From positions 135,163 through 199,162 of the forward strand of contig JBICHN010000007.1 of NCBI GenBank assembly GCA_043101845.1: a DNA stretch of 64,000 nt. Reading direction: 5' to 3'. The DNA comes from JBICHN01 sp043101845. Lineage in GTDB: Bacteria > Planctomycetota > Phycisphaerae > Phycisphaerales > UBA5793. The position numbers and the translations under genes are program-made. The notes under the pieces were generated by a model that was not told the DNA's origin, did not search any database, and was given only the letters and a program-made list of their open reading frames with translations. Within the stretch, counting starts at the first letter, position 1. Each line of letters starts with the position of its first letter. Below, piece after piece: positions 43,519 to 52,493 of this stretch.

Positions 43519-44959
43519 CGTGACTCCCTTCGCCGGCGATGGCTCGTTGAATGGTTTTCCAGATGATCCACATGTCGAGGCGCCACGACTGGCGCTGGAC
43601 ATACTCCAGGTCGTAGCGAATCCATTCCTGGAAATCGGTCTGCGGGCGGCGCGTGCGGCGCACCTGCCACAATCCCGTCACACCCGGGCGTACGCTCAGT
43701 CGCGCTTCGCGCCACGCCGGGCAATACTGGTTCTCACTGTCCGGGCTCGGCCGCGGCCCCACGACGCTCATGTCACCCCGGAGCACATTCCAGAACTGAG
43801 GCAACTCGTCGAGTTGCAGCCGGCGCAAGAGTCGGCCGACTCGGAGAAGTCGAGGGTCATCCTCGATGAAGAACTGGGGCCCGTCACACCGGTTCTGCGC
43901 CTGGAGTTCGGCTTTGAGGCGCTCGGCGTTGCGGCACATCGTGCGGAACTTGTAGCAGTTGAAATCTCGACCACCGAGTGACTGCCTCCGGTGGGCGAAG
44001 AACACCGGCCAGCCATCTTCGAGCACGATCGCAAGCATGATGATCGGATACAGCGGGGCGGTGAGGGCCAGGCCGCAGAGCGCGGCGACGATGTCAAAGG
44101 CTCGCTTCGTGACACGGCGCCACCCCGAGACGAGGCCCGGGGCCTGCAGGGACCAGGTGGGGAGTCGCGCCTCGTTCCAGTCGAACGGCTCCACCGGCGT
44201 CGAGTCGTCCTGGTCCGGCGGTCCGCCCGGACCGACCATGGCTTCCTGATCCGCGAGCGTCACGCCGGCCCCGATCCACAGCGGGGCGACGAACCTGAGG
44301 TTCGCCGGCGGTTCGACCGTCTCGTGCAGCCAGACGCCCGGAAGGTACTCGTAGATTTCGTCGATCGCCTCATGCGGCGATGGCCAGTTTCGCTGGAGCC
44401 AGAGCAACGCGTCGTCAGCATCGGCGTCGAGCCGGTTGTCAAATGATCGTCCAGTCATCGAGAGCGGAAGGACCGATCGCGCGCCTCGGCCGGGGCGGCA
44501 GTGTTCCGTGAGTCGGTCGCGGGCTTGCCGCGGCGAGTCGCTTCGCGCCCATGCGTCGGCAAGCCGATGGTCGGGCGTGATCCAGAGACGAACCGACCGC
44601 CGTCGTTCACGCTGGTACACCCTCCGAAAGCGAACGAGACGCCCGCGGTCATCGCTGACCACACGCTCGGAGTACTCAGCGCCTCGTTCGTCGGAGAGCC
44701 GCATTCGAACGAGCGCGGGGTTGAACCAGTTCATCCGATCCACAACCTCATTGAGGTCGAAGAAGGTCAACGCGTGTTCTTCGAGCAGAAGGTAGAACTG
44801 CGGCCCGCGCCGCGGGACGGAATCGCCGAAGCGCACGACCTGCACGCCGCGCGAGGCCCAGTATCGATCGTGGAGATCCGACGCGTCGAGTCCCCAGTAG
44901 CGCGGGGCGCCCGCGTGGGTGCAGAGTGATGAAGAAGCTCGTGGTGAGACCACAATCAT
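43502..44959 (-). CDS. sugar-phosphate transferase (initiating glycosyltransferase) with unusual N-terminal half
   Basis: 485 aa. Residues about 285-485 are a bacterial sugar transferase (polyprenyl-phosphate glycosylphosphotransferase): hydrophobic AFDIVAALCGLALTAPLYPI, RRQSLGGRDFNCYKFRTMC, LRRLQLDELPQFWNVLRGDM, VGPRPSP, and RPGVTGLWQVRR. This enzyme puts the first sugar phosphate on undecaprenyl phosphate. The N-terminal 280 residues lack the four-helix region of WbaP/WcaJ-type enzymes. Instead they read FYLLLEEHALTFFDLNEVVD and later FVAPLWIGAGVTLADQEAMV, recalling the beta-helix tail of sugar nucleotidyltransferases. The start at 44959 has no good SD and is uncertain. Confidence 0.88.
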   Translation of the reverse strand: MIVVSPRASSSLCTHAGAPRYWGLDASDLHDRYWASRGVQVVRFGDSVPRRGPQFYLLLEEHALTFFDLNEVVDRMNWFNPALVRMRLSDERGAEYSERVVSDDRGRLVRFRRVYQRERRRSVRLWITPDHRLADAWARSDSPRQARDRLTEHCRPGRGARSVLPLSMTGRSFDNRLDADADDALLWLQRNWPSPHEAIDEIYEYLPGVWLHETVEPPANLRFVAPLWIGAGVTLADQEAMVGPGGPPDQDDSTPVEPFDWNEARLPTWSLQAPGLVSGWRRVTKRAFDIVAALCGLALTAPLYPIIMLAIVLEDGWPVFFAHRRQSLGGRDFNCYKFRTMCRNAERLKAELQAQNRCDGPQFFIEDDPRLLRVGRLLRRLQLDELPQFWNVLRGDMSVVGPRPSPDSENQYCPAWREARLSVRPGVTGLWQVRRTRRPQTDFQEWIRYDLEYVQRQSWRLDMWIIWKTIQRAIAGEGSHDDETR

Positions 44960-44983
44960 TTAGAGATCGGTCGAACGGAATCC

Positions 44984-47203
44984 CTAGTTGTTCACAGGCT
45001 GGCCACGGTCGAGCATGGCCCTCACGAGAATGGTGGGCTCGCGATCGGTCGCGCCGTTCTTGCGCCCATTCGAAGTCCCGTTCTCGCCGGAGCGCATCGA
45101 CTGCGATCGGAACGAGAACTGACTGCTTCCGCTGCGGACATCCGAACTCGAGGCGCGATTGAAGACGATGCCCGCGCACGCGGCGCCGAGGCGGTCGAGC
45201 CGCTCGAGGGCGCCGTTCACCAGGCGCGGATCCTGCCCACGCGCCACGGCGAGCACGGTCTGATCGGCGAGCGCCGCGACGAGGTTCGCTTCGAGGCTCC
45301 CCGTAAGGGGACCGGTGTCGATGAGCACCACATCGAAGGCGGCGCGGAGTGATTCAACGAGCGTCCGCAGGTCATGAATCGAGAGTTCCTCGGGCCGGCG
45401 GAAGGTCGGGTCCCCGGCGGGAAGGATCGAGAGGTACTGCACATCGGTCGCGTGGATGCCGTCGGCGGCGTCGCCGGCCTCGGTCGCTTCCGTGAACCCG
45501 CGTTCGCCGGCAAGCTGGAAGGCGCTGGTCAGGCCGCGACCGACGAGATCGGCGTCGACGATGACCGTGCGCAGCCGCTCCGCCGCGAAGGACGCTCCGA
45601 GTGCGATGAGCAGCGAAGTCTTCCCGTCGCGCGGCGTAGCGCTCGTGATGGCGTAGACCGCGCCGTAGCCATCCTCGGCCGGGCGCGTGAGTCGCAGCAT
45701 GTTGCGGATGTGATGGACGCTGAGTGTCGCGAGTTCCACCGCGTCTCCCTCAGCCTTCCTCAGATCGGGAAGGGTGCCGAGCACCGGCGCATTGAAGCGC
45801 GCGTGGTCGAGATCATCGAGGTAACGCAGTGTCGGGCGTATGACGCTGAACAACCACAGCAGCACGAACGGCGCTCCGAGTCCCGCGACGGCGCCGAGCG
45901 CGGCGAGCTGGAATCTACGGTCGGTCGACGGCTCGAGCGGTAACGCGGCCTCGGTGATCGTGATCCGACCCGCGTCGATGAACGGGCGCTCGACCCGGAG
46001 TTTCTCGAGTTCACGCGTCGTCTCGGCGAGCAGATCCGCGTGGTAGGCGGCCTGCTCCTCGTGCGCCGCGATCTCCTGCATCGTCGTGCTGATGGCCGTC
46101 AGCTCCGTCGAGAGCTGGTCGCGAAGGGCGACGAGTCGTTCGCGTCGGGCTTCGATCTCTTCAGCGGTGAGCCGATAGCCCTCGATCGTCTCGTTCGCGA
46201 GCGGCGTGCGTTCGAGCAACTCGCGAACGACCACCGCGCGCTCCTCGATCTGTCGCTGGAGTGTCTGCCGCCGCTTTTGCAGGTCGGTCATGACGCGATG
46301 CGACGATCCATACCGTGACTCGGCGTCTTCCCATTCGGCGTCAATCTTGCGACGCTCCGCCACGAGCATGCTCAACTCGCCGTCCTGAGCCGCGAGGTAT
46401 TCCTGCTCGAGGGTGGGATTGCTGATGAACGCTGGAGCATTGTCCGGCGACTCGGCGCCATCCGTCTGATCGTGTGCGGCGAGAGCGACCGAGTACTCGT
46501 CGACCTGTTCGTTCACGCGGAGAAGCTGACGCAGTTTCGCGTCATGGAGGGCGCTGAGGTCGCTCGTGCCGAAGCGTTCGGAGAGAGCGCGTACGCTGTC
46601 ACGCCGCCCCTCGAGCTTGCGCTGGAGATCTTCCTGGCGTCGCTCGAGATTCTGTTCGCGATTCGCGACCTGGAGCGACTGTTGATCGGCGTAGAGCTCC
46701 TGGTAGGACAAGAGCACCGCGTTCACCGCCCGCTGGGCGAGGATCGGGTCCTCGTGCACGCCGTGTACGAGGATCAACTGGTTTCGTGGTCTACGACCCA
46801 CAGTGACTCGTCGCGAAAGCTCGGCGACGCCGTCGGCGCCGGTCTCCCATCCGGCGTCCCGGAGCCGATCGTCGGTCGAGGCGCGTTCGAGAACCCGTCG
46901 AGATTCGATATAGGTCGCTTCGGTCTCGACGAGCGTGTCGTACATCGGCGGGAGTTGATTCTCGTCGTTTTCATAGAGGATCTTCGGCGTCGTCGGGGCG
47001 ACGCGGACGAGTCCCTCCGCCGTGTACACCGGCTGCACCAGGAGGTAGCCGGTCGCGCCGCCGATCGCGGCGGCGACGGCGCCGAGGATCATCGCGGCGC
47101 GATACCGGCCGCGGAACGCCCGGTGGGCGACGCGGGCAATGCTCTCGGTCCCGGCGTCCGACGCCGATTCGATTCCTGTCCATTCGACTGATTCGTGGGT
47201 CAT
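44984..47203 (-). CDS. polysaccharide chain-length determinant/BY-kinase-like ATPase (Wzc/GumC type)
   Basis: 739 aa. Wzz-type region: transmembrane helix 1 at about 38-56 (AMILGAVAAAIGGATGYLLV), periplasmic coiled coils (about 170-410), helix 2 near 440-460 (FVLLWLFSVI). The cytoplasmic ATPase has Walker A TPRDGKTSL (K528), A' VIVDADL and Walker B VVLIDTGPL. The C-terminal tail is Ser/Asn/Arg-rich and has no tyrosine cluster, so classical autophosphorylation of a Tyr tail is unlikely. It should control polymer length and export. Starts in an ATGA overlap with the EpsI stop. Confidence 0.9.
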   Translation of the reverse strand: MTHESVEWTGIESASDAGTESIARVAHRAFRGRYRAAMILGAVAAAIGGATGYLLVQPVYTAEGLVRVAPTTPKILYENDENQLPPMYDTLVETEATYIESRRVLERASTDDRLRDAGWETGADGVAELSRRVTVGRRPRNQLILVHGVHEDPILAQRAVNAVLLSYQELYADQQSLQVANREQNLERRQEDLQRKLEGRRDSVRALSERFGTSDLSALHDAKLRQLLRVNEQVDEYSVALAAHDQTDGAESPDNAPAFISNPTLEQEYLAAQDGELSMLVAERRKIDAEWEDAESRYGSSHRVMTDLQKRRQTLQRQIEERAVVVRELLERTPLANETIEGYRLTAEEIEARRERLVALRDQLSTELTAISTTMQEIAAHEEQAAYHADLLAETTRELEKLRVERPFIDAGRITITEAALPLEPSTDRRFQLAALGAVAGLGAPFVLLWLFSVIRPTLRYLDDLDHARFNAPVLGTLPDLRKAEGDAVELATLSVHHIRNMLRLTRPAEDGYGAVYAITSATPRDGKTSLLIALGASFAAERLRTVIVDADLVGRGLTSAFQLAGERGFTEATEAGDAADGIHATDVQYLSILPAGDPTFRRPEELSIHDLRTLVESLRAAFDVVLIDTGPLTGSLEANLVAALADQTVLAVARGQDPRLVNGALERLDRLGAACAGIVFNRASSSDVRSGSSQFSFRSQSMRSGENGTSNGRKNGATDREPTILVRAMLDRGQPVNN

Positions 47204-47922
47204 TGGTTTCCCTCCCGCAACGACGACGCGGATTCATCCGGTCGCGTTCCGACGGCGGCGATGAGTGGTTGAATGGCCGCCATGAACTCTGAAGCGATTT
47301 CCACCCGCTCAGTTCGTCCCAGCGTCGCCGGAAGGACGAGCTGGAATTGCCCGACCCCGAGCGTGGACAGCACGCCCGGCGCCGCGGCGGATCGAAGCGC
47401 ATCTAGATCTCGAGCGATGACCGGGGTGTCATCCGGCGCGACGAAGAGGTTCACCACCTGCATCGCCGGGCGCACGGAGGTCACCGGCCATCGGAATTCG
47501 TACAGACTCGCCTGGCGGGTATGAGACCCGACCGGAAGGTCGAACACCTCGGCGTTCGTCTTGATCCACCCGTGCGACGGATAGCAGATCGGCGGATAGT
47601 GCCCCGCCATGTCGCGAATATCACTGCAATGCACGAAGAGGAGGCTGACCGTCTCCATCGTCTCGGGATGGAAGAAGGTCCGCTGCACGATCACATTCGG
47701 CTTGAGGAGATCGACCGCCGCCGCGGTGGGCTCGGAGTCCTTGCCGACCCATTCGCCGACCCGGTAGGGGAGTCGCTCGACTTCGGCGCGGACGGTCGCG
47801 CGGTAGGCGTCGCCCGCGGCCGTCGGGCTCGCGGCCCGATAGTGCACGATCGTGATGAGCACGAGCAGCGCGAGCGACAGGAGCGGCGCCAGTTGACGCA
47901 GATGATGAATGATGATTCTCAT
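47200..47922 (-). CDS. exosortase-associated EpsI family protein
   Basis: 240 aa from 47922, 8 bases after the exosortase stop. A single N-terminal helix (LAPLLSLALLVLITIVHY) is followed by a periplasmic EpsI/DUF3485 domain: VGEWVGKDSEP, VSLLFVHCSDIRDMAGHYPPICY contains the conserved HxP-type PPICY segment, then SHGW. EpsI proteins are regularly paired with exosortases, sometimes fused to them, though the biochemical role is unclear. Its stop overlaps the start of the chain-length protein by four bases. Confidence 0.88.
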   Translation of the reverse strand: MRIIIHHLRQLAPLLSLALLVLITIVHYRAASPTAAGDAYRATVRAEVERLPYRVGEWVGKDSEPTAAAVDLLKPNVIVQRTFFHPETMETVSLLFVHCSDIRDMAGHYPPICYPSHGWIKTNAEVFDLPVGSHTRQASLYEFRWPVTSVRPAMQVVNLFVAPDDTPVIARDLDALRSAAAPGVLSTLGVGQFQLVLPATLGRTERVEIASEFMAAIQPLIAAVGTRPDESASSLREGNQ

Positions 47923-47930
47923 GAGGCGAT

Positions 47931-48797
47931 TCAGGTCTGCGGCGCCGCATACGGCGTAAGCGGCACCTCGAGCCACCGCAAGACTTCGAGCGCGGTCCAG
48001 AGCAGGCCAAGCGCGATGACGAGCATGATCCATCCGCTCGCCGTGTGAAACGATTCCGCCGTGGCCGGTGACGCATAGCCGTAGAAGAGAGCCGTGGGCA
48101 CGAGGCGGATGATGTTCACGAGGAGCGCGACGAGCGGACTGAGTACGAGGAAGACCGCGCGTATCCGATGCCGCATCGGTGTGGAGAAGACGAAAGCGAA
48201 GGTGACGAGCGCGAGAGCGGAGACCATCCGCATGCCGTTGCATGCTTCGGCGACGGCGACTTCATTGCCGTTGATGCGGAGCAGGTTGCCGTCGCGTACG
48301 ACCGCGACGCCGATGAGGTCGAGCAGGTACTCCGCCGCCTGGGCCGACGCCGCCTGAAGGGGTATCGCGATCTGCTGTCGAATCGTGCCCGGCGTCGGCA
48401 GGAGAAAGAGGAGCGCGAGCAGGGCGGGGGCCACGGCTCGGGCGGCGTCGCGGCCGAGAACGCTCAGCGCGCCGCCGAGCACGATGAGCAATGCTCCGAA
48501 GTGCCACGCGATATCGACTTCGAGTCGATGCCCCTGCGTCGAGAGAACCCAGCCGATGACGATCATCGCGGGGCCGAGCAGTGATCGCGAAGGCGCCACG
48601 AAGCGAAGGCGATCGCGACGAATCCACCCGAGCCAGAACGCGACGAACGGCGCGAGGAGCACATACGAGTTCTCTTCATCGCGCGTGGCGAGACGCCAGA
48701 TATCCGCCCAGACTTCCCGCGTCGCGAGCACGCCGAGCGTGGCGAGCGTCAGCGCGAGGAAGAGATCGGTCGCATTCCATCGTCGTCGACGATTCAC
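47931..48797 (-). CDS. exosortase (PEP-CTERM sorting transpeptidase)
   Basis: 288 aa, about eight transmembrane helices. The catalytic triad of the exosortase/archaeosortase family is present: Cys186 in AEACNGMRMV, Arg231 in VNIIRLVPTA and His251 in AESFHTASGW. It is expected to cut PEP-CTERM proteins near the Pro motif at the membrane; three candidate substrates lie in the window (6918-7607, 36612-37259, 37349-37897). Encoded inside the exopolysaccharide operon and directly upstream of EpsI, the usual arrangement. Its ATG overlaps the upstream stop (ATGA). The exact subtype (for example the planctomycete XrtU type) cannot be settled by eye. Confidence 0.93.
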   Translation of the reverse strand: MNRRRRWNATDLFLALTLATLGVLATREVWADIWRLATRDEENSYVLLAPFVAFWLGWIRRDRLRFVAPSRSLLGPAMIVIGWVLSTQGHRLEVDIAWHFGALLIVLGGALSVLGRDAARAVAPALLALLFLLPTPGTIRQQIAIPLQAASAQAAEYLLDLIGVAVVRDGNLLRINGNEVAVAEACNGMRMVSALALVTFAFVFSTPMRHRIRAVFLVLSPLVALLVNIIRLVPTALFYGYASPATAESFHTASGWIMLVIALGLLWTALEVLRWLEVPLTPYAAPQT

Positions 48798-49768
48798 CGC
48801 ACGCGCTCTCCCCGTTTCACGACTCGATCAACCACCACCGTCCCGCGTGACACCACCGCGCCCGCGCCGATGACCGACCGCACGACCAGCGCGTCCGCCT
48901 CGATGATGGCGTCGGCGGCGATGATCGAGTTTGCGGTGATGGCGTCCGAGTGAATCTCCGCCGTCGGATCGATGAACGCCCCCGCGTCGCCCGTCGTCTC
49001 TGTCTGCGTCGCGAACCTGCGAACCGGGGACATGCCCTCGGCCGCCGGATGGGACGAGTACGCGACCGCGATCGCGTCTTCAAGAGTTCGCACCGGCAGG
49101 GAATAGCCGTCCGCCATTTCCACGACGCGAACCTCAACGCCGCGGCCGAGCACGGCCTGCAGCCATTGCTCCTTGATGTCGATGAATCCTTCGTCCGCGA
49201 TGAGTCGCAGCATCCGGGCGGTCGTGAGGTAAAGCCCTGCGGGACGATCATCGTCGTGGCGGAAGACGGTAACCTCCGCTTTGCCGCGCGCTGCGCTTGT
49301 CAGCGCGTCGGAAAGGTCGCTCGTGGAGTAGCGCATCGCTTCGACGATGAGAATGGTGGCGTTATCGTCAAGGTCATCACTCAGGTCGCGGACGGCTCCG
49401 GCGGGGCCGCGCAATCCTGGATCGTCGGTCATCGTGAATCGCGCATCAGCCTCGGTGACCTCGCGCGCTCGTTCAGAGCGCGGCCCCGCGCTGCTCTCCG
49501 CGAGGATGAAGGAGGTTCGTGTTCGACCGCCCGGCTGCGCCGCGACAATCTGCCGGCGCCATCGCTCGACCAGCGATCGCCCGCCGCGATCAAGCGGGAG
49601 ATCAAGCGTGGACATTCCACTCGCCGCCATGAGGGGTGACGGCTTGAGCCCACCCGCGAGCAGCACGACGCGATCCAACGCGACGCAGTCCGGCGCGGGA
49701 AGAGTTACGGCGCCCGTCGCGCTTGCGGCGTCGCGTTCAGTCGTCAATGGATTGAGGAAGCGTGACAT
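48794..49768 (-). CDS. nucleotidyltransferase-like protein with left-handed beta-helix tail
   Basis: 324 aa. Near residue 34 it reads VVLLAGGLKPSPLMAASG, a degenerate form of the LAGGxGTRL nucleotidyltransferase loop (no GTR). The middle (TILIVEAMRYSTSDLSDAL, RPAGLYLTTARML) resembles the sugar nucleotidyltransferase core. The end (DPTAEIHSDAITANSIIAADAI and after, written here in part) is hexapeptide-repeat beta-helix. Without the GTR signature catalytic activity is doubtful; it may be regulatory or use another substrate (inference). Coupled to exosortase by ATGA overlap. Confidence 0.65.
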   Translation of the reverse strand: MSRFLNPLTTERDAASATGAVTLPAPDCVALDRVVLLAGGLKPSPLMAASGMSTLDLPLDRGGRSLVERWRRQIVAAQPGGRTRTSFILAESSAGPRSERAREVTEADARFTMTDDPGLRGPAGAVRDLSDDLDDNATILIVEAMRYSTSDLSDALTSAARGKAEVTVFRHDDDRPAGLYLTTARMLRLIADEGFIDIKEQWLQAVLGRGVEVRVVEMADGYSLPVRTLEDAIAVAYSSHPAAEGMSPVRRFATQTETTGDAGAFIDPTAEIHSDAITANSIIAADAIIEADALVVRSVIGAGAVVSRGTVVVDRVVKRGERVR

Positions 49769-49782
49769 TCGTCTTGATCAGT

Positions 49783-51090
49783 TCAACTCGCGAACGACTC
49801 GAGCGCCTTGACTGGCGCGGCCGATTCACTCGAGACCGCGTCGGAGGCTGATGTCGCATTCCCGATCGGCGCGAGGCCCGCGGCTTGGAGGGCGGAAAGC
49901 GCCGCGTTCGACTTATCCGACCAGGTCGAGCGCTCGACGCGCGCCCGCAGCCGCTCGGGAGCGTCGGGCGAATCGAGCGCCCGCCGGATCGCCGCCGCGA
50001 ACTCGTCCGGCGATGACGCGATGCGCACATACCCGGCGTAGTTGCGAAGTTCGTCGAACGGCCGCGTGATGATCGGGCGCCCCGCCGCGAGGTATTCCTT
50101 GAGCTTGACGGGGTTGCACGCGCGGATCCAGTCGTTCTCGTTCCACGGCATGATGAGCACATCGCAACTCGCCATGTATCCCGCGACTTCTTCGTACGGG
50201 CGCTGACCGAGCAGCCGCACATTCGGCAGGTCACACCATCCGTCGGCGAGCGAACACCCGCCGACCATCACGAACTGGACATGCGGCAGCCGCGTCGCCA
50301 CTGCGACGAAGAGCGCCGGATCGAAGGTGTGCGAATCGATACCGCCGATGAATCCGACGCGCGGCCGGGGTATGTCGCGCACATCCGCGGGTTCGACGCT
50401 CGTGTCGCCCGCGTCGATGGCGCGCCCCGCAGCGGCGAAGCGTTCGAAGTCGACGCCGTGATCGACATACGCCGCGCGGCGGCAGGCATCCGCCTCGCGC
50501 TCATAGAGATGTGAAGCGCAGAAGAGTGTGAGGTCGGCGGTCGACTTGAGGCGCCGGTCATAGCGACGAATGAGATCGGGATCGACGCCGCTGAACTCCT
50601 CGAATCGGTCCGTCCGCTGGTAGACGAGCCCGACGGGGCGCAGGCGCGGCGCCGCTTCGATCGCCGGCGGGCACGCGACCCACACGAGCGGCCGCGAGAT
50701 TCCGAACCGTCCCGCGGCGCGAAGAACCTGGATCGGCAGCGTCACGCGCGTCATGCGTCGTCCCGCGCGACCCGGCGCCGCGACCGGGCTGAAGACCGCG
50801 AAGTTCTTTCGCACGACGATGAGTCCCCGCCGCAGGCTCTCGAGCTTTCGCCGCACCCGCGTCACGAACATGCGACCCTCCGTCACGCGCGGCACGCGCA
50901 TGCCGATCGAGTTCACATACAGCACCGGAACCCGCCGACTCATCTCGCGCATCATCTGCATGTCGTAGTGGCCGCGGTTGTGATACCACCAGTCCTCGCC
51001 GCCGAAGCAGATGACGCCGTTGAAGGTGTGGCCGCCACCTCCGTGCGGAGCGGATGTGATCGCGTTCGAACTGGAATGGGTCGCCGTCAT
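49783..51090 (-). CDS. glycosyltransferase, family 1/4-like
   Basis: 435 aa, GT-B fold. The N-terminal part has WYHNRGHYDMQMMREMSRR and VPVLYVNSIGMRVPR, a pattern seen in exopolysaccharide glycosyltransferases. The C-terminal sugar-nucleotide part has RPRVGFIGGIDSH, VQFVMVGG, LGQRPYEEVAGYMASCDVLI and NPVKLKEYLAAGRPI with the conserved acidic residue. Cytosolic or membrane-associated; transfers one sugar to the growing lipid-linked unit. Starts with a one-base TGATG overlap after the dehydrogenase gene. Donor and linkage unknown. Confidence 0.87.
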   Translation of the reverse strand: MTATHSSSNAITSAPHGGGGHTFNGVICFGGEDWWYHNRGHYDMQMMREMSRRVPVLYVNSIGMRVPRVTEGRMFVTRVRRKLESLRRGLIVVRKNFAVFSPVAAPGRAGRRMTRVTLPIQVLRAAGRFGISRPLVWVACPPAIEAAPRLRPVGLVYQRTDRFEEFSGVDPDLIRRYDRRLKSTADLTLFCASHLYEREADACRRAAYVDHGVDFERFAAAGRAIDAGDTSVEPADVRDIPRPRVGFIGGIDSHTFDPALFVAVATRLPHVQFVMVGGCSLADGWCDLPNVRLLGQRPYEEVAGYMASCDVLIMPWNENDWIRACNPVKLKEYLAAGRPIITRPFDELRNYAGYVRIASSPDEFAAAIRRALDSPDAPERLRARVERSTWSDKSNAALSALQAAGLAPIGNATSASDAVSSESAAPVKALESFAS

Positions 51091-52493
51091 CAGGCCTTGA
51101 TCAACCGTCCATTCATCGCCGCCGCATAGGCGCGCATGGCGCCGCGCGTATCGATCACGAGCCGTGCATGTTCCGCAAGCGCCGCATAGTCGAACGCGTC
51201 GTGGTTCGTCGCGATGAGCACGGCGTCGTACGAGGCGATCGACGCCGGAGTGAGTTCGACGCTTGTCATCTGCAGATCGTGCTTGCGGACGGGGCGAGTC
51301 TGCGGCACATGCGGATCGCTGTAGTCGACGACCGCCCCGGCCGCGCGCAGTCTCGCGATGAGTTCGAACGATGGTGACTCACGCGTGTCATCCACATTCG
51401 GCTTGTACGCGAGTCCGAGCACGAGGATGCGCGAACCCGAAAGCGAGCGGCCGTCGCCGTTCAGTCCTTCGACGACCCTGGCGATGACATACTCGGGCAT
51501 CGCCGTGTTGATCTCGCCGGCGAGTTCGATGAAGCGCGTCGGCCGGCCGATTTCCATCGCCTTCCAGGTGAGATAGAACGGGTCGATCGGAATGCAGTGT
51601 CCGCCAAGGCCCGGGCCGGGGTAGAACGGCATGAAGCCGAAGGGCTTCGTCGACGCGGCGTCGATCACTTCCCAAATGTCCACGCCCATGCCGTCGAGGA
51701 TCATCTTCATTTCGTTCGCCATGGCGATGTTCACGGCGCGGAAGATGTTCTCGAGAAGCTTCGCCGCCTCGGCGACCTCGGCTGTGCGCACCGGCACGAC
51801 TTCGGTCACCGCATGGCGATAGAGCCTGACCGCGAGCTCCGTCGCCGTCTCGTCGAGCCCGCCGACGAGCTTGGGAATCGTGCGTGTCGAGTGTGACTTC
51901 CGCCCCGGGTCTTCGCGTTCGGGAGAATACGCGATGAAGAAGTCCACCCCACACTCGAGCGACTCGCGCCCCGCGTCCGCCGCGGCCTCCAGCATCGCCG
52001 GCAGAAATTCGTCACGCGTCGTGCCCGGGTAAGTCGTCGATTCGAGCACGATGAGCTGCCCACGCCGCAGCTTCGCGCCGATTCGCCGCCCCGCGTCGAC
52101 GACATAACTCAGGTCCGGCTCGCGATGGGCGCCGAGCGGCGTCGGCAGGCACACGATGACGACATCGGGCTCGCCGAGTCGATCGAACGCCGTCGTCGCT
52201 TCGAAGCGCTCGCTCGCCGCGAGCGCGCCGGTCATCTCGTCGCCCAGGTGCTTCAAGTAGTTCCGTCCGGCGTCGAGCGATTCGATCTTCGCCGGATCGA
52301 TGTCGAAGCCGACGACGCGGTACCCGCCCGTATGCAACGCGCTCGCGAGGGGCAGGCCGACATAGCCGAGGCCAATCACGCCGACGGTCGCCGTCTTCGT
52401 GTCGAGGCGGCGGGCAAGCTCGTCCCGCGTCGCCATGTGCGGCGCCGGCGCGGCGGGCGTCGCGCTCGTGGACTGTTCGAGTCGTCGTATCAC
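51090..52493 (-). CDS. UDP-sugar 6-dehydrogenase (UDP-GlcNAc/ManNAc type)
   Basis: 467 aa. NAD-binding GVIGLGYVGLPLAS near residue 37, substrate region LESTTYPGTTRDEF, signature AYSPEREDPG, and the catalytic nucleophile Cys300 in GLGGHCIPIDPFYL. The SPEREDPG text is typical of the WbpA/WecC branch, which oxidises UDP-GlcNAc or UDP-ManNAc to the uronic acid with two NAD+. The product is an acidic donor, matching the PssD/PssE-type uronosyltransferase pair just upstream. Overlaps that pair by ATGA. Confidence 0.92.
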   Translation of the reverse strand: MIRRLEQSTSATPAAPAPHMATRDELARRLDTKTATVGVIGLGYVGLPLASALHTGGYRVVGFDIDPAKIESLDAGRNYLKHLGDEMTGALAASERFEATTAFDRLGEPDVVIVCLPTPLGAHREPDLSYVVDAGRRIGAKLRRGQLIVLESTTYPGTTRDEFLPAMLEAAADAGRESLECGVDFFIAYSPEREDPGRKSHSTRTIPKLVGGLDETATELAVRLYRHAVTEVVPVRTAEVAEAAKLLENIFRAVNIAMANEMKMILDGMGVDIWEVIDAASTKPFGFMPFYPGPGLGGHCIPIDPFYLTWKAMEIGRPTRFIELAGEINTAMPEYVIARVVEGLNGDGRSLSGSRILVLGLAYKPNVDDTRESPSFELIARLRAAGAVVDYSDPHVPQTRPVRKHDLQMTSVELTPASIASYDAVLIATNHDAFDYAALAEHARLVIDTRGAMRAYAAAMNGRLIKA

